A stretch of DNA of 64,000 nt from NCBI RefSeq assembly GCF_900099965.1, contig NZ_FNDJ01000003.1, forward strand, positions 1-64,000, in the 5' to 3' direction. This DNA is from Nonomuraea jiangxiensis. GTDB taxonomy: Bacteria; Actinomycetota; Actinomycetes; Streptosporangiales; Streptosporangiaceae. The position numbers and the translations under genes are program-made. This document shows positions 26,514 to 36,886 of the stretch, piece by piece (within the stretch, counting starts at the first letter, position 1; each line of letters opens with the position of its first letter). The notes below the pieces were generated by a model. The model had not been told where the DNA came from. It saw only the letters and a list, made by a program, of their open reading frames with translations, and searched no databases.

Positions 26514-29500
26514 CCGTCACGACGGGAACCGCACGCGGCCTGGAGGACGCCTATCCTCTGGCCGCGCTGCAGGCGGGAATGCTCTACCACAGCGCGTACG
26601 AGCCGGACGCCGCCACCTACCACGACCTGACCACGATCACCTTGCGCGGCAGGTTCGACGCCGGGGCGTTCGAGGCGGCGCTGGCCGAGGTGACCGCCCG
26701 GCATCCCGTGTTGCGTACCTCGTTCGACCTGACCGGGTTCAGCGAGCCGCTGCAGCTCGTGCACCGCGCGGCCACGTTGCCGCTGGAGGTGACGGACCTG
26801 TCGGGCGATCCGGCGGCGGCCGACCGGTTGGCCGAGTGGTCGGAGGCGGAGAAGCGGCGGCCGTTCGACTGGGCCTCGCCGCCGCTGGCCCGCGCGTACG
26901 TGCACGTGCTGTCCGGGGAGTTGTTCGCGTTCAGCCTGAGTTTCCACCACGCCATCCTCGACGGGTGGAGTGTGGCGGCCCTGGTCACCGAGTTGCTACA
27001 GCGTTACCACGGGCACCTGACCGGCGACCGGTTACCGGTCAGCCCGCCCGGCGCGGCCTTCCGGGAGCTGGTGTCCGCGGAACGCGCCGCGGTGGCGGCG
27101 GCGGAGACGCGCGACTTCTGGCACGCCCAGGTGGCCGACGCCCCCGACACCCGGCTCCCCCGCCTGCCGGAACAGCCCACCGAGCCACCCCACCGACCAG
27201 GTCAATCCGACCAGGCCGAGGCACTCCACTCATCCGGGCAACCCGACCACGCCGACGCCGAGGCACCGCGCGCACCGGGGCAGCGCGGCGAGCCCGAGGC
27301 CGTGGTGCTGCGGTTGCCGCTGGAGGCGGCGCTGCTGGACCGGCTGGGCGCGGTGGCCAGGGAGCTCGCGGTGCCGCTGCGCACCCTGCTCCTGGCCGCG
27401 CACCTGCGCGTGCTCGCCCTGCTCACCGGCGAGAACGAGGTGATGACCGGCCTGGTCACGCACAGCCGCCCGGAGAGCGAGGCCGGCGAGGAGGTGCTCG
27501 GCCTGTTCCTGAACACCGTGCCGCTGCGCCTGGACGTGACGGCCCCTAGTTGGGCGGCGCTGGCACGCAGGGTGTTCGAGGCGGAGGTGGCGCTGCTGCC
27601 GCACCGGCGGTATCCGCTGTTCGAGATCCAGCGGGCCGCCGGCCGCTCCCCGCTGCTGGACGTGCTGTTCGACTTCCGTGACTTCCACGTCTACCGCAGC
27701 CTGCCCGGCGTCGAGATCGTCCACCAGGAGTTCTTCGAGCAGACGGACGTGCCGTTCGCCGCAGCGTTCAGCCGTTCGCGCGAGCACGGCGGCTTCGACC
27801 TGACCCTCACCTATGACCGGGCCCAGTTCGGCGCCGACCAGGTCGGCCGGATCGGCGAGCTCTATCTCACCGCGCTCCACCAGGCCGCCGATCCCACGTC
27901 CGACCCGCGCCCCGCCGACCCGTACCTGGCTCGCGACGCCGCCGCGATCGACGGCTGGAACGCCACGGCCCGGCCCTACCCCAGCGCGGCGCTGCACGAC
28001 CTCATCGGCGAGCAGGCCGCGCGCACCCCCACCGCGCCCGCCGTCTGCTACGACGGGATCTGGATCACCTACCGCGAGCTGACCGAACGGGCCCGCGCGA
28101 TCACCGCCCGGCTGCTGGCCACCGGCACCCGGCCCGGCGACGTCGTCGGTGTCTGCCTCGAACGCGGTCCCGACCTGCTGCCCGCCCTGCTCGGCGTGCT
28201 CGGTGCCGGGGCCGCGTACCTGCCGCTTGAGCCCGACCTGCCGCCCGAGCGGCTGGCGTACATGATCGAGGACGCGCGGGCGCGCACGGTGCTGACCGGT
28301 CCTGGCGGTGCGGAAGTGCTGCCGGACGGCGTGGCCCTGGCGCTTGACGACCCGCTCCCCGATGCTGCCGTTCCCGAGGCCGATTCGCCGCCGGACGTGC
28401 ATCCCGACGCGCTGGCGTACGTGATCTTCACCTCGGGCTCGACGGGCCGGCCCAAGGGGGTCGGCGTGTCGCATCGCGCCATCGTGAACCGGCTGCAATG
28501 GATGCAGGAGGCGTTCGGGCTGACCGCGGACGAGCGCGTGCTGCACAAGACGCCGCTGTCGTTCGACGTGTCGGTGTGGGAGCTGTTCTGGCCGCTCATG
28601 GTCGGTGCCGGGCTGGTCGTCGCCGAACCGGGCGGCCACCGCGACAGTGCCCGGCTGGCCGCCCTCGCCACCGCCCACCGCGTCACCACCGCGCACTTCG
28701 TCCCGTCCATGCTGGAGCTCTTCCTCGACGAGCCCGGCCTGCCGGAGCTGCGCCGGATCATCTGCTCCGGCGAGGCGCTGGGTCCCGAACTCGCCGCCCG
28801 CTGCCACGACCGCCTCCCGCACACCGAGCTGCACAACCTGTACGGCCCGACCGAGGCGGCCGTGGACGTCACCTGGCATCCCTGCGAGCCGGGCGAGCGG
28901 CTGGTGCCCATCGGCCGTCCCGTCGCCAACACCCGCCTGGAAGTCCTCGACGCCGACGGCCGGCGGGTGCCCGTCGGCACCCCGGGCGAGCTCTGCCTGG
29001 GCGGCGTCCAGCTCGCCCGCGGCTACGTCAACCGGCCGGAGCTGACCGCCGAGCGGTTCGTGCCCGACCCGTACGGCCCGCCGGGCGCCCGCCTCTACCG
29101 CACCGGCGACGTGGCCCGCTGGCTGCCCTCCGGCGAGGTCCAGTACCTCGGCAGGACCGACTTCCAGGTCAAGATCCGCGGCCAGCGGGTCGAGCTGGGC
29201 GAGATCGAGGCGCTGCTGACCGCCGATCCCGCCGTCCGCGCCGCCGTCGTGGTGCTGCGCGGCGAACGCCTCGTCGGCTACGTCGTCCCCGAGAGCGACA
29301 AGAGCGACCAGTTCCCCGAGAGCGACCAGGCCCCACAGAGCGACCAGGCCCCCGGTGGCGACGGCCTACCGGATCTGGCCACGATGTTGCGCAGGCGGCT
29401 GCCCGACCACATGGTCCCGACCGCCTGGGTACGGCTGGACGCCCTGCCCGTCACCGCCAACGGCAAGCTCGACCGCGGCGCCCTCCCCGAGCCCGGCGAC

Positions 29501-30571
29501 ACCGGGCGGGCGCCGTACCTGCCGCCCCGCGACCCGTTCGAGGCCAAGCTGGGCACCCTGTGGGAGGAGACGCTCGGCGTCGACGCGGTCGGCGTGCACG
29601 ACGACTTCTTCGCCCTCGGCGGCCACTCCCTGCTGGCCCTGCGCCTCACCATGCGGCTGCGCAAGGAGCTGGGCCGGGACGTGCCGCTGTCGACCGTGCT
29701 CACCGCGCCGACCGTCGCCCAGCTCGCCGCCGAGCTGCGCCGCCCCCAGGACAACGACGGGGCCCCGCAGCGGATCGTGCCGCTGCGGCCCGGCGGCGAC
29801 CGCGACCCGGTCTTCCTGTTCCACGCGCTCGGCGGCCAGGTCTTCCGCTACCTGCCGCTGACCCGCCACCTCGGCCCCGACCAGCCGGTCTACGCGATCC
29901 AGGCGGCCGGGCTGGCCCCCGGCGAGGAGCCGCACGCCACGCTGGCGGAGATGGTGGACGACTACACCGCCCACCTGCTCAAGGTCCGCCCGCACGGCCC
30001 GTACGTGCTGGGCGGCTACTGCATCGGCGGCAACATCGCCCTGGAGACCGCGCGCCGGCTGCGCGAGATGGGCGAGGAGGTGCCGCTCGTGGTGCTGTTC
30101 TACTCCGACGCGGAGGAGCCGGTGCTGCGTGCCTCGCTGGAGGACGACGCCGTCCTGCTCACCCACGCCCTGGCCGGCGGCAAGGTCCAGGTCGACCTGG
30201 ACGACCTGCACCGGATGAGCCCGGACGAACGGCTGCTGGCCGTGATCGACGCCGCCGCCCGCGCCGACACGCTGCAGCCCGACACCGCCGACCTGCGCCA
30301 GGCCCGCCGTTTCGTCGAGGTCTTCCGCGCCAACGCGCACGCCGTCGGTCATTACCGGCACGACCCCTACGACGGGGACGTCCTGCTGTTCTCGCCCGCC
30401 GCCGAGGGCGTCCCGCCCGACGACATGGGCTGGCGGAACGTCGTCACCGGCCGCCTGCGCATCTCGCCCATCCACGGCGAGCGTTTCACCGTCATGTACG
30501 AGCCCCGGGTCGCCCTGGCGGCCGCCGAATTGAGGAGCAGTGTCGACCATGGCCTCACCCCCCACGACTGA
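26510..30571 (+). CDS. Terminal NRPS module C-A-T-TE, predicted Ser, thioesterase with Cys nucleophile
   Basis: ATG 26510 overlaps the previous stop; the same frame is open upstream but only as a shadow. 1353 residues. The C domain begins DAYPLAALQAGMLYHS and has FHHAILDGWS near 144 and PLFEIQ later; this is the style of the surfactin SrfA-C domain, which takes a D-configured donor. The A domain (FTSGSTGRPKG near 640) has pocket DVWHISLVDK, a serine code. The carrier is GGHSL near 1037. The thioesterase (about 1090-1353) has GGYCIGG near 1168, so Cys replaces the usual Ser, with an Asp in FYSDAEE and a late His in SPIHGERF. It ends the assembly line and releases the product by hydrolysis, cyclisation or possibly lactone formation. 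Two further short repeats (PESDQAPQSDQAP; QSDQAE) are in linkers. It overlaps the exporter gene by 23 bases. Confidence 0.93.
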   Translation: MTVTTGTARGLEDAYPLAALQAGMLYHSAYEPDAATYHDLTTITLRGRFDAGAFEAALAEVTARHPVLRTSFDLTGFSEPLQLVHRAATLPLEVTDLSGDPAAADRLAEWSEAEKRRPFDWASPPLARAYVHVLSGELFAFSLSFHHAILDGWSVAALVTELLQRYHGHLTGDRLPVSPPGAAFRELVSAERAAVAAAETRDFWHAQVADAPDTRLPRLPEQPTEPPHRPGQSDQAEALHSSGQPDHADAEAPRAPGQRGEPEAVVLRLPLEAALLDRLGAVARELAVPLRTLLLAAHLRVLALLTGENEVMTGLVTHSRPESEAGEEVLGLFLNTVPLRLDVTAPSWAALARRVFEAEVALLPHRRYPLFEIQRAAGRSPLLDVLFDFRDFHVYRSLPGVEIVHQEFFEQTDVPFAAAFSRSREHGGFDLTLTYDRAQFGADQVGRIGELYLTALHQAADPTSDPRPADPYLARDAAAIDGWNATARPYPSAALHDLIGEQAARTPTAPAVCYDGIWITYRELTERARAITARLLATGTRPGDVVGVCLERGPDLLPALLGVLGAGAAYLPLEPDLPPERLAYMIEDARARTVLTGPGGAEVLPDGVALALDDPLPDAAVPEADSPPDVHPDALAYVIFTSGSTGRPKGVGVSHRAIVNRLQWMQEAFGLTADERVLHKTPLSFDVSVWELFWPLMVGAGLVVAEPGGHRDSARLAALATAHRVTTAHFVPSMLELFLDEPGLPELRRIICSGEALGPELAARCHDRLPHTELHNLYGPTEAAVDVTWHPCEPGERLVPIGRPVANTRLEVLDADGRRVPVGTPGELCLGGVQLARGYVNRPELTAERFVPDPYGPPGARLYRTGDVARWLPSGEVQYLGRTDFQVKIRGQRVELGEIEALLTADPAVRAAVVVLRGERLVGYVVPESDKSDQFPESDQAPQSDQAPGGDGLPDLATMLRRRLPDHMVPTAWVRLDALPVTANGKLDRGALPEPGDTGRAPYLPPRDPFEAKLGTLWEETLGVDAVGVHDDFFALGGHSLLALRLTMRLRKELGRDVPLSTVLTAPTVAQLAAELRRPQDNDGAPQRIVPLRPGGDRDPVFLFHALGGQVFRYLPLTRHLGPDQPVYAIQAAGLAPGEEPHATLAEMVDDYTAHLLKVRPHGPYVLGGYCIGGNIALETARRLREMGEEVPLVVLFYSDAEEPVLRASLEDDAVLLTHALAGGKVQVDLDDLHRMSPDERLLAVIDAAARADTLQPDTADLRQARRFVEVFRANAHAVGHYRHDPYDGDVLLFSPAAEGVPPDDMGWRNVVTGRLRISPIHGERFTVMYEPRVALAAAELRSSVDHGLTPHD

Positions 30572-31817
30572 GCCCGCCACGCTGTGGAAGAATCGCGACT
30601 TCCTCAAGCTGTGGAGTGGCGAGAGCCTGTCACTGGTCGGCTCCCAGGTGACCGTGCTCGCCATGCCGATCGTCGCGTACCTGTGGCTGAACGCCTCCGT
30701 CGCCGAGATGGGCGTGCTCGGCGCGCTGGCCAGGCTGCCCATGGTGCTGTTCTTCGTCGTGGGCGTCTGGGTGGACCGGATGCGGCGCCGGCCGGTGCTC
30801 ATCTGGAGCGACGTCATCCGGGCGTTCATGCTGGCCACCGTGCCGCTGCTGTTCGTCATGGACATGCTGACGCTGTGGTGGCTGTACGCGGTCGTGTTCG
30901 TGATGGGCGTCTTCGGGGTGCTGTTCGAGATCGCCTACCGCTCGTACCTGCCGGTGCTGGTCGCCCCCGAGCACCTCGGTGACGGCAACAGCAAGCTGCA
31001 GCTCAGCGACTCGGTGTCCAAGGCGGTCGGGCCCAGCCTGGCCGGGTTCCTCATCGCCACCCGCTCGGCGCCGCTGGTCATCCTGGTGGACGCGGTCAGC
31101 TACGTGCTGTCGGCGATCTGCCTGATCTCCATCCGCAAGCGCGAGGACCCGCCGCCGCCCGACAGCGGCGGCACCATGATCGCGGCCATCCGCGCGGGCT
31201 TCGGCTGGGTGATGTCCCACCCGGTGGTCCGCCCGCTGGCCATCGCCAGCGCCGTCTACTCCTTCTTCGACATCGGCATCCTGCAGACCCTCTACATCCC
31301 GTACGTCATCGACGGCGCCGGCGTGCCGGCCGGCTGGGTCGGGGCCGTGCTCGCGGTCGGCGGGGTCGGCGCCGTGGCGGGCGCGTGGTTGTCGGTGCGG
31401 CTCATGAAGGGGGTGGGGCCGGGGCCCACCATGTTCTGGTCCACGGTGATCGGCAACAGCGCGCTCATCCTGGTGCCGCTGGCCGGCGGGCCGCTCTGGC
31501 TGGCGATCGGCGTGCTGGCCTTCTCGCAGTTGCTGGTCGGCCTGTGTACGCAGGTGTTCGTGGTCAACAACATCACCGTGCTGCAGTCGTCGACGCCGCG
31601 CGAGCTCGTCGGCCGGGTCATCGCCACCATCTGGGCGATGGGGCTGGTGCCCGCGCCGATCGGCGCCCTGCTGGCCGGGCTGCTCGGCGAGGCCGTGGGC
31701 ATGCGGCCGGTGGTCCTGGTCGCGGCGGTGATCGGCGCGGTCGTACCGATGATCGTGCTGGCGCTCTCGCCGATCCCCCGGATGCGCGAGATGCCCCAGG
31801 CTCCCGCCGAAAGCTGA
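30549..31817 (+). CDS. MFS exporter of the NRPS-PKS operon
   Basis: 422 residues with about twelve hydrophobic segments. It is of the enterobactin-exporter/macrolide-efflux type of major facilitator: it starts FLKLWSGESLSLVGSQVT, has the loop GVWVDRMRRRP after helix two, and carries FEIAYRSYLPVLVAPEHLGDGNSKLQLSDS, which is typical of that subfamily. ATG 30549 is chosen over GTG 30540 because AGGAG at 30533-30537 is 11 bases from the first and only 2 from the second. The start lies inside the end of the last NRPS gene, so it is co-translated with the synthetases. It probably exports the product and gives self-protection. It ends the operon; convergent genes follow. Confidence 0.88.
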   Translation: MASPPTTEPATLWKNRDFLKLWSGESLSLVGSQVTVLAMPIVAYLWLNASVAEMGVLGALARLPMVLFFVVGVWVDRMRRRPVLIWSDVIRAFMLATVPLLFVMDMLTLWWLYAVVFVMGVFGVLFEIAYRSYLPVLVAPEHLGDGNSKLQLSDSVSKAVGPSLAGFLIATRSAPLVILVDAVSYVLSAICLISIRKREDPPPPDSGGTMIAAIRAGFGWVMSHPVVRPLAIASAVYSFFDIGILQTLYIPYVIDGAGVPAGWVGAVLAVGGVGAVAGAWLSVRLMKGVGPGPTMFWSTVIGNSALILVPLAGGPLWLAIGVLAFSQLLVGLCTQVFVVNNITVLQSSTPRELVGRVIATIWAMGLVPAPIGALLAGLLGEAVGMRPVVLVAAVIGAVVPMIVLALSPIPRMREMPQAPAES

Positions 31818-31844
31818 GCCCGGCCCCGGCGCGGCGGCTTACGC

Positions 31845-31970
31845 GGCGCACCCTGGCCCGAACTCACGCGGCAGCGCGCCCCTGGCCAGGACTCACGCGG
31901 CGCGCCCGGCCGGGCGAGGCTTACGCCCCGGCCGGGCGGAGGCTTGCGTGGTGAGCCCGGCCGGGTGGTG
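31845..31970. repeat. Degenerate GC-rich repeats between convergent genes
   Basis: Three loose copies of a 25-30 base unit (CACGCGGC...GCCC, then CCCGGCCGGGCG with GAGGC) lie between the exporter and the LLM oxidoreductase. The CCCGGCCGGG cores can form small hairpins and may end transcription from both sides. Confidence 0.4.
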
Positions 31971-31972
31971 GG

Positions 31973-33010
31973 TCAGGCGGCGAGTTCGGCCAGCCAGCCG
32001 AGTTGCTCGGCGCGGTCCTCCACGGTGGGCGCGTTCAGGCCGACGATCAGCCTGGTCGCGCCCGCCTTGCGGTAGGCCTCCAGCCGCTCGCGCACCCGCG
32101 CGGGCGTGCCGCACAGGGCCAGGGCGTCGACCAGGTCGTCGGGCACCTCCTCCATCGCCTCGCCCAGGTCACCGTCGAAGTAGGCGTCCTGCACGCGCGC
32201 CGCCGCCGGGCCGAACCCGAGGCGGTGCGCGAGCCGGTTGTAGAAGTTGACCCCCCGGGTGCCCATGCCGCCCAGGTAGAGCGCCAGCATCGGCCGGATC
32301 AGGTCACGCGCGTAGTCGGCGTCGTCGTCCACCATGGCCATGACCATCGGCGAGACCTCCACCCGGTCCGCGTCCCGCCCTGACCTGGCCGCCCCGGCCC
32401 GCAGGTGTTCCATGGTCTCGACGAGGTGCTCGGGCGGGAAGTGGATCGGCAGCCACCCGTCGGCGACCTCCCCGGCCAGCGCCACGGCCTTGGGTCCCAT
32501 GGCCGCCAGGTGGATCGGCAGCGGCTGCCGTACCGGGGAGACCGTCATGCTCAGTGCCTTGCCGCGGCTGTCCGGCAGCGGCAGCACGATCTCCGGCCCG
32601 GTGTGCTCGACCGGCCGCCCTTCCAGCGCGGTGCGGACCACGGTCACGTAGTCGCGCAGGTGGGCCAGCGGCCGCTCATATCGCTGGCCGTGCCACCCCT
32701 CGGCCACCTGCGGCCCGGAGGCCCCCAGCCCGAGCAGGAACCGGCCGCCCGACACCCGGTCGATCGTGGTGGCGGCCATCGCCGTCGAGATCGCGGTGCG
32801 GCCCGTCACCTGGATCACGCCGCTGCCCAGGCCGATGCGCTCGGTGCCGGCCGCCAGCCAGGCGAGCGTCGTCGCCGGATCGACCCCGTAGCCCTCCGAG
32901 GCCCACACCGAGTCGTATCCGAGCCGCTCCGCCTCGCGCACCAGCGTGAGCTGGGCGTCATGGGTGGCCGCCACGGGACCGAGGGTGCCGATGCTGAATC
33001 CGAGCCGCAC
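31973..33010 (-). CDS. LLM-class F420-dependent oxidoreductase
   Basis: 345 residues of the luciferase-like (LLM) TIM-barrel family, in the F420-dependent subgroup. These enzymes transfer hydride to or from small organic substrates. Typical parts are MRLGFSIGTLGP (first strand), GYDSVWASEGYG, TERIGLGSGVIQV, RFLLGLGASGPQVAEGWHG and LPIHLAAMGPKAVALAGEVADGW. GTG 33010 is the start, with GAGGAGG seven bases before it. It lies 64 bases downstream of the second conservon P450 on the same strand and is likely to be in that transcript. It may tailor the NRPS-PKS product whose operon ends 155 bases away, but that is inference from position. The substrate is unknown. Confidence 0.88.
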   Translation of the reverse strand: MRLGFSIGTLGPVAATHDAQLTLVREAERLGYDSVWASEGYGVDPATTLAWLAAGTERIGLGSGVIQVTGRTAISTAMAATTIDRVSGGRFLLGLGASGPQVAEGWHGQRYERPLAHLRDYVTVVRTALEGRPVEHTGPEIVLPLPDSRGKALSMTVSPVRQPLPIHLAAMGPKAVALAGEVADGWLPIHFPPEHLVETMEHLRAGAARSGRDADRVEVSPMVMAMVDDDADYARDLIRPMLALYLGGMGTRGVNFYNRLAHRLGFGPAAARVQDAYFDGDLGEAMEEVPDDLVDALALCGTPARVRERLEAYRKAGATRLIVGLNAPTVEDRAEQLGWLAELAA

Positions 33011-33074
33011 TGCCGCCTCCTCGCATACTGATCTTGCCCTACTGTCCCGCAGAAGCCGCCTTCAGACCAGAGGT

Positions 33075-34292
<1,218 letters not shown>

Positions 34293-35517
34293 GGGGATTC
34301 TCCTGGTTGGTCGGGACGGATGGGGGTGAAGCGCACCGGCAGGTGGGCCAGGGACCGGTGGAAGGGGCCGGGGCGCCAGGCGAGCTCCTCGCGCGGCACG
34401 GTCAGCTCCAGGTCGCTCAGGTGGGAGGTCAGGCGCTCGATGGCGGTCATCGCGATGAGCAGCGCGGGGTCGGTGGCCGGGCACCGGTGCGGCCCCGCGC
34501 CGAAGCCCACGTAGGCGCCGCCGTCGGAGCGCAGCTCTTCGGGTACGTCGCAGGGCTCGGTGTTGGCCGCGGCGTAGGAGACCAGGACGAGCTCGCCCGG
34601 CTGGATCCAGGTGCCGTGGAACTCCGTCGGCCGCGAGACGAAGTACGGGCCGTAGTTGGCCATCGAGGGCTCGGCGCGTACGACTTCCAGCAGCGCGTCG
34701 TACGTGCTCAGCGCGCCGTTGGACAGGGAGTTGTAGTAGCGGTCGTCGCTGACCATCCGCGAGATCGTGTTCGAGATCAGGCTGGCCATCGGCTCGAATC
34801 CGGCGCCCAGGATGAGGATGAGGTGTTGCAGCACCTCCTCGGGGCTCAGCCCGGCGGGGTGGTCGATGAACCACGAGGTCAGGTCGTCGCCGCGGGCGGC
34901 GTACTTGGCCTCGATCAGCTCACCGATGTAGCGGCCGTACGCCTCGGTGCCGCGTGCGCCCACGTCGCCGTCAGCCTCCATCATGTCGGACAGGGCCGAG
35001 ATCAGCGCGGAGCTGTCGGCGTCCGGCCGTCCGAGCAGGCGGTTGAAGACGCGCAGCGGGATCTGCCGGGCGAAGTCGCCGGCCAGGTCGGCCGAGCCGG
35101 TGGCGGCGAACCGCCGGATGAGCGAGTCGGAGACGTCGATCACCAGGTCCCGCAGCTTGTGCGGCTGGATCATGCCGAAGCAGTCGGCGATGACCTTGCG
35201 GTAGCGGGCGTGCTCCGCCCCGTCGGCGAACAGGACGTTGACCCGATAGCCGAGCATGCCGACCATGGCCGCGGCCTCGGGGGTGTCGGGCAGCCGGGCC
35301 TGCCAGGCACGCGCGTCCTTGATCCAGACACCGGCGGCGTTGGTGAGCACGTCGATGGCCGCCTGGTAGCCGATCACCAGGTGGGCCTCGACGCCGGGGG
35401 CGATCTCGGCGGGCGCGACCGCGCCGTGCTGGGCGCGCATGGCGGCGTAGATCGCCTGAGGGTCACGGGCGAACTCCGGCCCGTACAGTTTGCCCGCGTC
35501 GGGCAGATAGCGCAGAG

Positions 35518-36096
35518 TCATGTCAGCATCAGCTCCCTGATGTGCTCCACCAGGGCGATCAGCGAAGCGCGGGCGGAGACGGGGTCGCGTGCGTCGCACA
35601 CCACCAGCGGGGTGTGCGGGTGCAGGTCCAGGGCCTGCCGCACGGCCTCAAGCGGGTATTCGGGCGAGTCGGGGAAGTTGTTGACGGCCACCGCGTACCG
35701 GACCCCGGTGCTCTCCACCAGGTCCAGTACGGCGAAGCTGTCGTCGATGCGCCGGGTGTCGGCCAGCACCAGCACGCCGAGCGCGCCGCGGGCCAGCTCC
35801 TGCCACAGGACCTGGAACCGGGCCTGCCCCGGCGCCCCGAACAGATAGAGCACCACGCCGGGCAGGGTGAGGCGGCCGAAGTCGATGGCGGTGGTGGTGG
35901 TCGTCTTCTCGTTGACGCCGGTGAGGTCGTCGACCAGGGTGCCCGCCTGGGTCAGGACCTCCTCGGTGTTGAGGGGCTTGATCTCCGACAGGGCGTCCAC
36001 CATGGTCGTCTTGCCCACGCCGAACGGCCCGGCGATGATCAGTTTGACGGGTATGTGATCGGTACTGATACGAGTGTCAGAGGGCGCGGAGGCCAC
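35518..36096 (-). CDS. cvnD: Conservon GTP-binding protein CvnD
   Basis: 192 residues. A Ras/Mgl-like small GTPase of the actinomycete conservon type: P-loop GPFGVGKTT, a switch region with TTTTTAIDFGR, and the stretch LFGAPGQARFQVLW, which takes the place of the switch II DxxG motif, then AVNNFP near the base-binding region. Its partner is normally CvnB (roadblock), with CvnA as a membrane sensor. The likely start is GTG 36096, within the last 20 bases of cvnC. Gene order cvnA-B-C-D then P450 is the standard one. Confidence 0.93.
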   Translation of the reverse strand: MASAPSDTRISTDHIPVKLIIAGPFGVGKTTMVDALSEIKPLNTEEVLTQAGTLVDDLTGVNEKTTTTTAIDFGRLTLPGVVLYLFGAPGQARFQVLWQELARGALGVLVLADTRRIDDSFAVLDLVESTGVRYAVAVNNFPDSPEYPLEAVRQALDLHPHTPLVVCDARDPVSARASLIALVEHIRELMLT

Positions 36097-36427
36097 TGAG
36101 CACCAACTCCAAGATCTCGAGGTCGGGTGCGTCCGCGCGGAGCGGCGCCCGCGTCAGCAACGTCCCGGTTTCCGCCAGACCCGCCACCAGCAGCCGCACC
36201 ACGCAGTACGGCAGGCCGAGGTAGGCCGCGCACTCGTACACCGACAGGGGACCCTCGCGCAGCAGGGCGATCAGGTGCGAGCCGGGCGGGTCCAGCCCGT
36301 CGGTGACCGCCTCGGGGGCGACGACGACGATGGTGGTCCGCTCCACACTGATGTGCTCGGGCACGGTCAGCTTGGCAGCGGCCATGTAGTCGGGGACGAC
36401 CCGCCGCCGCTGCCGCCCGGAGGTCAT
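36077..36427 (-). CDS. cvnC: Conservon DUF742 protein CvnC
   Basis: 116 residues of the DUF742 family, a small winged-helix-like protein always encoded between the roadblock and GTPase genes of conservons. It has the usual LDPPGSHLIALLREGPLSVYECAAYLGLP section, the VVRLLVAGLAETGTLL helix and the C-terminal LEILELVLSGLRAL. The stretch VVPDYMAAAKL stands where RPY-x-x-T-x-G-R is common. ATG 36427 overlaps the cvnB stop by ATGA. It may link signalling to transcription, but the family's biochemical role is poorly known. Confidence 0.92.
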   Translation of the reverse strand: MTSGRQRRRVVPDYMAAAKLTVPEHISVERTTIVVVAPEAVTDGLDPPGSHLIALLREGPLSVYECAAYLGLPYCVVRLLVAGLAETGTLLTRAPLRADAPDLEILELVLSGLRAL

Positions 36428-36879
36428 GCCGGGATGTCCGGTGTCCTGGCGGCGCTGGCGTCGTTGAGCGCCTTGATGAGCTTCTGCACCTGGTGCTGAA
36501 CCTCGTAGGCCAGGGAACCGACGTTGACCGCCCCGGTGGCCGCCACCACGATGGCGGCGCGGTCACCCGCCGGGGCGATGTAGTAGTAGCCGGAGCCCGC
36601 GGAGATGACGATGTCCACGACCTCCCCGTCGGCGCCGTTGCTGAGCCCCTCACACAGCGCGCGGGCGGCCCCGAGCACGGAGCTGGTCATGGCGGCCGTA
36701 CGCTCTCCGGTCTCGACGCTCACGTCCGGGGAGCCGCCGAGGATGAGCCCATCGCGGCTCAGCACCACGCCGCTGGTGACTCCGGGCAGCGCCAGCAGCG
36801 GCGACAGGACCCAGGACACGTCGAGCGACAGCGGCCGGCGCCGGCCTTGAGCGGCGGCGGCGGTGGTGTGGGCGTCCAT
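36424..36879 (-). CDS. cvnB: Conservon roadblock/LC7 protein CvnB
   Basis: 151 residues of the roadblock/LC7 fold, the GTPase-activating-type partner of CvnD. After a short Ala-rich N-terminus come LDVSWVLSPLLALPGVTSGVVLSRDGLILGGS and GERTAAMTSSVLGAARALCEGL, then VDIVISAGSGYYYIAPAGDRAAIVVAA and a long C-terminal helix. ATG 36879 is chosen because it begins 7 bases after the cvnA stop; the frame is open further upstream only as a shadow of cvnA. Confidence 0.92.
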   Translation of the reverse strand: MDAHTTAAAAQGRRRPLSLDVSWVLSPLLALPGVTSGVVLSRDGLILGGSPDVSVETGERTAAMTSSVLGAARALCEGLSNGADGEVVDIVISAGSGYYYIAPAGDRAAIVVAATGAVNVGSLAYEVQHQVQKLIKALNDASAARTPDIPA

Positions 36880-36886
36880 GGAGCGG

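Noticed and set aside
35518..36879. Type of MglA/MglB motility switch
   Set aside because: Gene order with DUF742, sensor ATPase and P450s identifies a conservon instead.
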